Shown piece after piece: positions 8,306 through 15,353 of a DNA stretch of 64,000 nt; position 1 is the first letter of the stretch, and each line of letters begins with the position of its first letter. The notes below the pieces were generated by a model. It made no database searches and had not been told where the DNA came from. It saw only the letters and a program-made list of their open reading frames with translations. Location: positions 19,346 through 83,345 of the forward strand of contig CAZKTS010000288.1 of NCBI GenBank assembly GCA_964555735.1, written 5' to 3'. The translations under genes were made by a program, and so were the position numbers. The stretch comes from CAZKTS01 sp964555735 (GTDB lineage Bacteria; Actinomycetota; Acidimicrobiia; IMCC26256; PALSA-555).

Positions 8306-9422
8306 CTTCCCGACGCGGCTGGACTTGTACGCGATCGGCCGCGACTACGTCACGCAGCGGGCGCGCAAGATCGATCCGGTCCAGGTCGACATCTCCGGCA
8401 GCGACATCAATCTCTATGTGGGGATCGCGAGCTACGTGGGCAGCGCGGTGGTGCTCGCGCTCGTGCAATCGATCAATTCGCTGCTCTTGAACGGCGCCTA
8501 CCGCGAAGACCTCGATCGGTACGCGCTCGATCGCTACTCGAACCAGGTGCCGCGCAAGGGCGCCGCGGCAGCGCGCGGCTTCGTGACGATCGCACGGCCG
8601 ACGGCGGCGGCCGGTGCTGGATCGATCCCGCTCGGGACGCGGCTGCTGACGCTCTCGGGCGTGGAGTACACTACGGTCGCGGACGTCAGCATGGGGGGCG
8701 CACAGCTCACGCTGACGAATGTGCCGGTCCGCGCCGCGCAGGCGGGCAAGTCGAGCCAGACGGGCGCAAACACGATCCGACTCTTCGGCGACCTCGGCGC
8801 GCTGTGGGACCAGACGCTGACGGTGACCAACCCCGAGCGCACGGCGAACGGCGAGGACGCCGAGGAGGACGACGTCTACCGCGAGCGGATCCGTGCCTAC
8901 TGGGGCGCGGCGCAGCGCGGGACGCTCGCGGCGATCGAGTTCGGCGCGCGCAAGGTGCCTGGCATCACGAGCGCGCTGGCCGAGGAGGTGATCGATCCGA
9001 CCGATCCCAACAAGCCCGCGCGCGTGGTGAATCTCTACATCGCCGACTCATCCGGCGTGGCGTCGGCGGCGATCGCGGCGGAGGTGCTGGCCGAGCTGCG
9101 CGAGTGGCGCGCTGGGGGGATCGCGGTGATCGTCAACACCAGCGTTCCGGTGATCGTCGACGTGCAGCTGCATCTGACGTTCGCGGCCGCGGTCGACACG
9201 ACGTCCTTGACGGGGACGATTCGCGCGGCCGTCGCGGACTACATCAACAACCTGGGCGTGGGGCAGACGCTCTATCGCGCGGCGATTTACTCGGTGCTGC
9301 AGCGCTACACGCAGAACGGGCTGATCGTAAACACGGCCAGCGTGGTGAGCCCGGCGGGCGACGTCGTGCCGGAGATCGGGCAGGCGTTGCGCACGCGATA
9401 TGAAAACGTGGTGGTGGTCTGA
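8298..9422 (+). CDS. baseplate J-like protein
   Basis: This 374-residue protein starts at ATG 8298 behind GGAGGG (8285-8290). The middle region shows typical baseplate_J features: IPLGTRLLTLSGVEYTTVAD, then EEDDVYRERIRAYWGAAQRG and GITSALAEEVI. J-type proteins form the wedge that links the hub to the tail fibres. Its 3' end overlaps the next ATG by one base. The assignment is confident because the family motif and gene order agree. Confidence 0.9.
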   Translation: MADFPTRLDLYAIGRDYVTQRARKIDPVQVDISGSDINLYVGIASYVGSAVVLALVQSINSLLLNGAYREDLDRYALDRYSNQVPRKGAAAARGFVTIARPTAAAGAGSIPLGTRLLTLSGVEYTTVADVSMGGAQLTLTNVPVRAAQAGKSSQTGANTIRLFGDLGALWDQTLTVTNPERTANGEDAEEDDVYRERIRAYWGAAQRGTLAAIEFGARKVPGITSALAEEVIDPTDPNKPARVVNLYIADSSGVASAAIAAEVLAELREWRAGGIAVIVNTSVPVIVDVQLHLTFAAAVDTTSLTGTIRAAVADYINNLGVGQTLYRAAIYSVLQRYTQNGLIVNTASVVSPAGDVVPEIGQALRTRYENVVVV

Positions 9423-11275
9423 TGCCGGCGCGCGGCGCGTTGACGCGCGACGAGCTGTTCCAGGTGTTGCGGTCGGTCGTCGACCCTGAGTACATCGAGC
9501 CCTTCCTGCTGCGCGGGTACGATTCGGGGCTCGAATCGCTGGAGATGCTCTGCGAGGTGCTCGCGCGTGTATCGCAGTCGATCGACCGCTCGACGCAGCG
9601 GCTCTACATCGAGCCATGGAGCGGACAATCGGATGGGCCGGCGGTGGGCGCGGCGCTGGCTCGGATCACGCTGCGGCTGCAGCGATCGGCGCGCTTGAAT
9701 TTCCCGCTCACGATCACGGCGGGCGAAGTGATCTTCGAGGAGATCGCAACGGAGGCGGGGGCGACGGGTGGCGTGCCGGTCGCGACGGGGCGCCGGTACA
9801 CGATCGAGCACGACGTGACGTTCTTGCCCGGCGAGCCGGGGCCGATCGACGTGCCGGCGATCGCGCTGCGCCCGGGGTACACCGCGGGGCGCGTGCTGCC
9901 GGGGACGGTGACGGGCATCCTGCAGCCTGGGGCGGGGCTCTCGAATGCGGGCGCGAGCGTGGTGCAATCGCCGCCGGCGTCGCTGCTCGTGCTGGCGCCG
10001 CAGCCGGACGTCATCGCGCCGCAGCAAGTCGGGCAGATCGTGGAGCTGGTCGGCGGCGCGAGCGCGGGGCAGCAGCGGCGCGTGAGTGCATACGAGCGGG
10101 CGACGCTGGGCGCCGGCGGTAGCGTGCAGCTGGCGCCGGAGGTGGTCGTGCGCGCGGTGGCGACGGCGCCGGTCGGGACGTTCGAGCCGGGCGAGACGGT
10201 GCGCCAGGTCGACACGGCGCTACCGGCGCCGGGGGTCATCGCCTCGGGCGTCGTTCTGGCCGCCACGTCACCCGCAGCCGGGCCGCCGTGGTGGCTGGTG
10301 GTGCTGCAGCAGACCGGCGCCTTCCAGCCGACGGCGGGCACGGTGGGGCCGCTGACGGGCGTGCTGTCCGGCGCCACGTTCGCGCTCGAAGACATCTCGC
10401 AGGGGCCGACCCTGGCGAGTGAGGTGCGGTCGGCGGTGTGGCGCGTGCTGACGTGGGGTGATGACCTCGGGCTGACGGTCACGAACGTCGGCGAGGGGTT
10501 GCCAGGCGAGCTGGCGACGCTCGATGAGCTGGGGGCGGAGCGCGGCGTGTACCGGGCGCCGGGCGAGACTGACGAGAGCTACCGCGAGCGGGTCTATCAC
10601 CCGGCGGACGTGGTCAGCCCGGATGCACTGCTGCGCACGGCGAACCGCATCCTGGCGCCGATCGGCCTGCAGGCGTGCTTGCGCGAGGTGGGGCAAGCGA
10701 AGTTCCGCGGGCTGTTCGCCGACGGCGACCCGCTGAGCACCGATCGAGCGGTGGCGTTCGCGTATGACATGGACGGCGTCCGATTCACGGGGCCGCAGGT
10801 GGGATTCTTCATCGAGGGCGAGGTGGTCACGCAGCAAGCGGGGCCGGGTGCGCCGATCGCTCGCGGGCGCGCGAGCGTGGTCCCGGCGGGCGTGCTGGTG
10901 GGCGTCTCGCGAGTTGAAGGGCAGTTCGTGCCTGGCTTCAACGCAGTCGGGTCGGTGAGTGGCGCGCTGGTGGTGGTGGCCAGCGCGGTGGGCGGGCCGA
11001 GCCCGCTCGACCGCTGGCGGGTGGTGCTCGATTACGAGCGATTCCGCGCGTACTTCGAGATCGGTGTGCCGCGGGTGCAGCTCGGCGACTTCGGCGTGCC
11101 GTTCGATCAGCACCCGCACAACGCATTCGACGCGGCGCCCTATCTGGCCGGGTTCGACGGGTTCCCGGTGACGGGCGCGGTGTTGATGCGGTCGATCTGG
11201 CAGGCGATCGACCGCGCGCGCGCGGGCGGTGTCGGGTTCGACCTGTACGTGGAGACGACGGGCTGTCTCGGGTGA
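9422..11275 (+). CDS. large baseplate/tail protein
   Basis: This 617-residue protein follows baseplate J. The N-terminal 70 residues (LEMLCEVLARVSQSIDRSTQ) look helical. A long beta-rich section follows, then the motif DESYRERVYHPADVVSPDAL near residue 390, which resembles wedge proteins that bind J. The C-terminus (HNAFDAAPYLAGFDGFPVTG) may receive a fibre. The exact family is not recognised. Confidence 0.72.
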   Translation: MPARGALTRDELFQVLRSVVDPEYIEPFLLRGYDSGLESLEMLCEVLARVSQSIDRSTQRLYIEPWSGQSDGPAVGAALARITLRLQRSARLNFPLTITAGEVIFEEIATEAGATGGVPVATGRRYTIEHDVTFLPGEPGPIDVPAIALRPGYTAGRVLPGTVTGILQPGAGLSNAGASVVQSPPASLLVLAPQPDVIAPQQVGQIVELVGGASAGQQRRVSAYERATLGAGGSVQLAPEVVVRAVATAPVGTFEPGETVRQVDTALPAPGVIASGVVLAATSPAAGPPWWLVVLQQTGAFQPTAGTVGPLTGVLSGATFALEDISQGPTLASEVRSAVWRVLTWGDDLGLTVTNVGEGLPGELATLDELGAERGVYRAPGETDESYRERVYHPADVVSPDALLRTANRILAPIGLQACLREVGQAKFRGLFADGDPLSTDRAVAFAYDMDGVRFTGPQVGFFIEGEVVTQQAGPGAPIARGRASVVPAGVLVGVSRVEGQFVPGFNAVGSVSGALVVVASAVGGPSPLDRWRVVLDYERFRAYFEIGVPRVQLGDFGVPFDQHPHNAFDAAPYLAGFDGFPVTGAVLMRSIWQAIDRARAGGVGFDLYVETTGCLG

Positions 11276-11281
11276 TAGGCT
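11273..11281 (+). promoter_or_regulatory. class A extended -10 TGATAGGCT
   Basis: The TGA stop of the preceding gene supplies the TG of the extended -10. TAGGCT ends 6 bases before ATG 11288, with no room for a Shine-Dalgarno sequence, which implies a leaderless mRNA. Confidence 0.62.
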
Positions 11282-11287
11282 CGGCCG

Positions 11288-12193
11288 ATGGCACGGTTTG
11301 GGCTGCTGAATACGGTCACGGTGACGCCGGGCGTGACGCTGGCGCCCGGTGCGGTGGTTGATGACCCCAAGCTGGTGCAGGCGGCGAGCGCGGCGGGTGG
11401 CGTGCTCGTGTCGGTCGACACGCCTACGGGCGCTGACGCGGTCGAGGTCGCGCGGCGATTCGCCGATCGCGGCGATAGCCTCGGCGGCAGCATGGCCGGG
11501 ATCGGGCGCCTGGCGGTGGCCGGCGGTGGCGGTGGTGGTGGCATCTTCAGCCTGGCGCGTGTCGACTGCTCGGTGAACGCGGCCTACGTCGAGGCGCCGT
11601 ACAGCGCGAGCCCGGTGCTGCACACTCGCGCGGGCGGCAACGCGGTCGGCGGCTACAACGGCACCGGGGTCGGCAACAAGTGCATCCTCGGATTTGCGGC
11701 GGGCGTGGGCACGGCGATCGGCGCATGGACGGGGCTGCGGTGGACGTGGCTGGACTTGGCGCCGGCGACGCCGGGTATCGGGTGCTACTCGAACCAGATC
11801 GTCAATCTGGGCGGTGGGACGATCAAGGTGTTCGTGGTCGACCCGGGCGCCAACCCGGCGCTGAATAACGGCGTGACGGTGATCAACGGCGATGGGAGTC
11901 GAACCACGACGTTCGATCCGGCCGTGCACTTCGTGACGGTGGTGAATGACGTGGTGGGCGTGGTGCCGGCGGTGGACCTCGGCGGCAGCTGGACGGCGCG
12001 CAGCTACCGCGTGAGCGACATCCTGGCGGTCTACCCGGGGGCGGTGTTCGCGAACGTGGCCAGCGGAGACGGTGGGATGCCGGCGACGCCGGTGGCGACT
12101 CCGCCCGTGCTGATCGTGACCGGCGACAGCACAAATAACCGGGTGCGCGCGTTCCGCCTGTCGGCGGTCGAGTTCAACGGCGCGGCGGTGTGA
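11288..12193 (+). CDS. tail fibre/tip protein A with shared N-terminal module
   Basis: This protein has 301 residues. Residues 1-75 match the N-terminus of the fibre at 15354 position by position: LLN-V, TL-PG-V-DD, AGG-LV, RFA-RGD, AGIG. A run of Gly (GGGGGGG) follows. The remaining 210 residues are unrelated to that fibre and beta-rich. The N-terminus is therefore probably a baseplate anchor and the C-terminus a receptor-binding or tip domain. It has its own leaderless-type promoter. Confidence 0.75.
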   Translation: MARFGLLNTVTVTPGVTLAPGAVVDDPKLVQAASAAGGVLVSVDTPTGADAVEVARRFADRGDSLGGSMAGIGRLAVAGGGGGGGIFSLARVDCSVNAAYVEAPYSASPVLHTRAGGNAVGGYNGTGVGNKCILGFAAGVGTAIGAWTGLRWTWLDLAPATPGIGCYSNQIVNLGGGTIKVFVVDPGANPALNNGVTVINGDGSRTTTFDPAVHFVTVVNDVVGVVPAVDLGGSWTARSYRVSDILAVYPGAVFANVASGDGGMPATPVATPPVLIVTGDSTNNRVRAFRLSAVEFNGAAV

Positions 12194-12201
12194 TCGGCGT
12201 G

Positions 12202-12210
12202 TGATAGGCT
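12202..12210 (+). promoter_or_regulatory. class A extended -10 TGATAGGCT
   Basis: TGATAGGCT ends 7 bases before ATG 12218. The intervening CGGTCGC has no Shine-Dalgarno match. Geometry matches the promoter at 6593. Confidence 0.62.
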
Positions 12211-12217
12211 CGGTCGC

Positions 12218-13843
12218 ATGTCATCCGGTGGCAAGCGGCTGGTCCTGAATTTCGAGGAGCGCATCATCTCGCCCGATGCGAATCGGGCGCAGGCGTTCCA
12301 GTCGGCGCAGATCGCGGAAAGTGCGCGGCAGCTGTTCTCGCCATCAGAGAACGTCGACGTCTTCTCAGCGCAGCCGACGCCGGCGACGGTGACGGCTCCG
12401 GCTGGTGGTGCGGTGCTCAACGGGCTGATGGTCGTAGCACCGCTCGGGTCGCTGGAGCTGGCGGTGACCTCGGGCATGGCGCTCCTGATCGATCCCGACG
12501 GGCAGCCGGGCTCGACGGTGTTGACGCCGGCCAACCCGGACGACTCGATCGGCAAGCTGTGCTACGACGCCGTCGGCGTGCTCGCGGGCAGCGGCGTGCT
12601 CGTGTTCATCCCGAATGGCTCGGGGCTCGTGCGCGTCGACGTGGTCGAGATCCAGCGCGACCCGGGGGCGGTGCTGGAGATCGACAATCGCGACATCTTC
12701 AACCCCGGGACCGGGCTCTTCACGCCGGCGACGGTCGACAAGGTCGCGGCGGACGGGGTCGTGTACCGGATCCGTGCGGGTGTGCCCGGCGGTGGCGTGC
12801 CGGCGTCGGTGCTCGGGTGGATGCCGATCGCGGTGGTCAGCGTGCCAAGCGGTGCGGCCAATTTCGACGCCTGCACGCTGTACGACGTGCGACCGCTCGT
12901 GAGTGACCGAGGGCCCGGGTCGGGCGCGCTGCTTGGTGGGCCGCTGACGTCGCGGACGCGCGTGGGCGACTTCTACGTCGATCCGACGACTACGCCGGGC
13001 GCGCTGATCATGAGCGGCTGGGTCGATGGGCTCGCGCAAGGTGCGCGCGCGGGCGGCGTCTTCGGCGGGTTCAACCTGCGCGATGTGGCGAACCAAGAGC
13101 CTGGGTTCGCAGTCGTGGCGAGTACGCTGGTCGCGGTGTGGCTGCTGTTTCCCGGCGGCCTGCCGCGGTGGGTGCGGTACTCGACGGTCGCCTCGCCGCC
13201 GTTCGGCGGCCGCGTGCCCAACGGGCCGCGCGGGATCATGGTGCTCTCTTCGACGCTGCCGCTCTCCACGGCGCCGCTGCCGAGCGCGCCGGTCAACCCG
13301 CCGCCTGCGAGTGGGCTGGTCGGGTCGCTGACATCGGAGGCGCTGCTGGTCGGCGTGCTCGCCAATTCGTCGACGCCGGGGGTCGCCGGGTGCGTGGCGA
13401 AGTGCGTGGACGGGCGCACGACGTTCGGGCAGGCGCCGGGCGTGGGGATCCCGGTGCTGCTGCCGGTAGTCACGCCGGCGGCGTTCTCGGCGGCAGTGGC
13501 GCTGCAGTACGGGCTGACGGTGCCAGCGGGGGTCCGCGCGGTGCTGCTGAACGCGACGTGCGACATGACTGGAGTACCCGCGACGCCGTTCAACTACCAG
13601 CCGAGCATGGGCAGTCAGCGCTTCCCAGTCGGGAACGAGATTTTCGTCGGCGAGGCGAACACTATCGCGGCGCAGACCGACGGCGCCGGCGTCGTACAGC
13701 TCGGCCAGACGCGGTGGGTCGATCTGATGGTCGACCGCTCGAACATCCAGCCCGTGCTTCAGGTCGCCAACGTAAACTGGCTGCAGGCGGCCGGCGTCAT
13801 CAAGAGCGCCGATGCCGCGGCGGTGCTCGGGTGGGAAGTGTGA
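12218..13843 (+). CDS. large tail appendage protein
   Basis: This 541-residue protein starts LVLNFEERIISPDANRAQAF, a start seen in phage tail proteins that bind the baseplate through their N-terminus. The body is beta-rich with many Gly/Val segments and no catalytic motif visible. A stretch near residue 260 (ARAGGVFGGFNLRDVANQEP) may be a hinge. It lies between two fibre genes, so it may be a fibre shaft or collar. The function is inferred only from position. Confidence 0.7.
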   Translation: MSSGGKRLVLNFEERIISPDANRAQAFQSAQIAESARQLFSPSENVDVFSAQPTPATVTAPAGGAVLNGLMVVAPLGSLELAVTSGMALLIDPDGQPGSTVLTPANPDDSIGKLCYDAVGVLAGSGVLVFIPNGSGLVRVDVVEIQRDPGAVLEIDNRDIFNPGTGLFTPATVDKVAADGVVYRIRAGVPGGGVPASVLGWMPIAVVSVPSGAANFDACTLYDVRPLVSDRGPGSGALLGGPLTSRTRVGDFYVDPTTTPGALIMSGWVDGLAQGARAGGVFGGFNLRDVANQEPGFAVVASTLVAVWLLFPGGLPRWVRYSTVASPPFGGRVPNGPRGIMVLSSTLPLSTAPLPSAPVNPPPASGLVGSLTSEALLVGVLANSSTPGVAGCVAKCVDGRTTFGQAPGVGIPVLLPVVTPAAFSAAVALQYGLTVPAGVRAVLLNATCDMTGVPATPFNYQPSMGSQRFPVGNEIFVGEANTIAAQTDGAGVVQLGQTRWVDLMVDRSNIQPVLQVANVNWLQAAGVIKSADAAAVLGWEV

Positions 13844-14226
13844 CCACGCCGAGCGATGCGCTGCTCGCGGCGCGCGATCTGTCGCGCATCGCGCTTGCAT
13901 CGGCCACGACCTTGCAAGACCCGGTGTCTCGCACCCTGGACGACTTGGCGCGCCGCGCAGGCACGACCCGCGCGCTGGTGGCGACCGCGTGCGGCGTCGA
14001 CCCTCTGCTGTTCGAGCGCGTCGATCAGGGGCGGCAGCCGATGCCGCTATCGGTGGTGGTGTCGATCGCGTCGTTGCTGCGGATCCCGATGTGGATGGCG
14101 CGCGCGGCGTGCCGGTCGTGGACCGACCAGATCGACGCGCGGCTGCGCAACCCGAAGCCGCCGCGCCCCATTCTCGGGGATTCGTTGCCGGCGGTGTCCA
14201 TCGTGGCGACGGTGCCGCAGCCTTGA
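13840..14226 (+). CDS. small protein with XRE-like helix-turn-helix
   Basis: This 128-residue protein starts at GTG 13840, overlapping the previous TGA. Residues 28-85 (TLDDLARRAGTTRALVATAC, then MPLSVVVSIASLLRI) fit an XRE-type helix-turn-helix with a following helix. A DNA-binding regulator placed between fibre and lysis genes could time lysis or late genes. No direct evidence for a target is visible. Confidence 0.6.
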   Translation: MTTPSDALLAARDLSRIALASATTLQDPVSRTLDDLARRAGTTRALVATACGVDPLLFERVDQGRQPMPLSVVVSIASLLRIPMWMARAACRSWTDQIDARLRNPKPPRPILGDSLPAVSIVATVPQP

Positions 14227-14236
14227 CGGGACCACG

Positions 14237-14563
14237 ATGGAGGCGCGCGCTGTAGAGCTGCTCGGGTCGCTGGGGTTGCCAGGGCTGGTCATCGGCGGCC
14301 TGTGGCTGTACGCGCGGCAGCTGCACCTCCGCAACGAGCAGATCATGGATCTGCGGCTGCGTGAGGCGCAGGACTATGCCTCGGTGCTGCGGGCTATCGA
14401 CGAGACGCGCGTGCGTGAGGAGCGCGAGCGTGGAGATCGGATCTTGGCGGTGCAGCGCGAGGTGCACGCCACGATCAAGCAGCTGACGATGTTGGTGGAG
14501 CGCGAAGAGCGCCGCGACGATCGCCTAGACCGCCGCGGGTCATGGAGACAGGACGATGAATAA
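14237..14563 (+). CDS. BhlA/UviB-like holin candidate
   Basis: This 108-residue protein starts at ATG 14237. It has one membrane segment at residues 8-26 (LLGSLGLPGLVIGGLWLYA), followed by a long charged helix ending in an Arg/Asp-rich tail. This layout matches BhlA/UviB-type holins, which make membrane lesions that release endolysin. It is the first of three small genes that form the likely lysis cassette. The call is by topology only. Confidence 0.6.
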   Translation: MEARAVELLGSLGLPGLVIGGLWLYARQLHLRNEQIMDLRLREAQDYASVLRAIDETRVREERERGDRILAVQREVHATIKQLTMLVEREERRDDRLDRRGSWRQDDE

Positions 14564-14753
14564 CCAACGCACGATCGCGGACGTGGCGCGTGAGATGGAG
14601 ATCGAAGAGGAGTCGGCGCGGCTCGAAGCGCGCGCGCGTGCACTGGTGGCGCGTGCCGCGGCGCTCCTCGACGGGCAGGCGCGGCGTCAATCCGGCCAGC
14701 ATCGGCTCGATCTACCGCCGGAAATGATGGCGCTTCGCAAGCCATCGGCCTGA
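14556..14753 (+). CDS. small helical protein in lysis cassette
   Basis: This 65-residue, highly charged and probably all-helical protein has its ATG overlapping the end of the holin-like gene. No membrane segment is seen. It is not recognised, but coupling to the gene before it suggests a shared role. Confidence 0.6.
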   Translation: MNNQRTIADVAREMEIEEESARLEARARALVARAAALLDGQARRQSGQHRLDLPPEMMALRKPSA

Positions 14754-14754
14754 G

Positions 14755-14763
14755 TGATAGCGT
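14755..14763 (+). promoter_or_regulatory. class A extended -10 TGATAGCGT
   Basis: TGATAGCGT ends 8 bases before ATG 14772. A TTCGCA string 18 bases upstream (14734-14739) could be a weak -35. The downstream gene would be leaderless. Confidence 0.5.
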
Positions 14764-14771
14764 TTCGGGCC

Positions 14772-15005
14772 ATGGCAAGTGTGTTCATGGCTCTCGCGCA
14801 GTCGCGCAAGGCGTGGGTGGTGCTGGCCGCGGTGGTCGGCGTGATCGTGATGAATGTCACGGGGCGCGTGCCGGGCGAACGCGCGCTGGACTTCATCAAG
14901 TGGATCGTGATGACGTGGCTCGGCGCGCAGGCGGCCGAGGACGCCGCGGGCAAGCTGCTCGTTCCACCCAAGAGTGGCGGCGATGAGACTGGCGGTGTCG
15001 AGTGA
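14772..15005 (+). CDS. small membrane protein, second holin-like candidate
   Basis: This protein has 77 residues from ATG 14772, a start chosen because the -10-like element lies 8 bases upstream. Residues 14-30 (AWVVLAAVVGVIVMNVT) form one membrane segment, and residues 40-53 (DFIKWIVMTWLGAQ) may form a second amphipathic one. It follows the BhlA-like gene, so a holin/antiholin pair is possible. Confidence 0.6.
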   Translation: MASVFMALAQSRKAWVVLAAVVGVIVMNVTGRVPGERALDFIKWIVMTWLGAQAAEDAAGKLLVPPKSGGDETGGVE

Positions 15006-15349
15006 GCCGCGCGATTCACATCGTGACGGCGGGCGGCGCGGTTCTGCCGGTCGACACGTCGCCAGTGTCGGTCGAGCCGCCGCGTGAGCGCGTGTTCCCG
15101 TTCGTGCGGTCGCCGACGGGTGCCGATGCGCTCTGGCTGGGTGCGATCGGCGGGTCGTGCACCGTGGAGCTGTGGGCCAAGGACGGCGCGGACTGGTTCG
15201 CGGCGACTGCGGTGCCGGTGGTCGTGCCGGCGAACCGGCTCGCGCTCGGGTTCGCCGGGCTGATCGTGCCGCAGGAGCTGCTGTACTTCGTCCAGATCAC
15301 GGCGAACGCGGGAGCCACGCAGCTCCGCGTCGGAACGATCTACAGGTGA
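15002..15349 (+). CDS. beta-rich hypothetical protein
   Basis: This 115-residue protein starts at GTG 15002, overlapping the previous stop. It is predicted beta-rich (SCTVELWAKDGADWFAATAV) and could be a small virion or fibre-assembly protein, since the large fibre follows 4 bases later. It is not recognised. Confidence 0.65.
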   Translation: MSRAIHIVTAGGAVLPVDTSPVSVEPPRERVFPFVRSPTGADALWLGAIGGSCTVELWAKDGADWFAATAVPVVVPANRLALGFAGLIVPQELLYFVQITANAGATQLRVGTIYR

Positions 15350-15353
15350 CCCC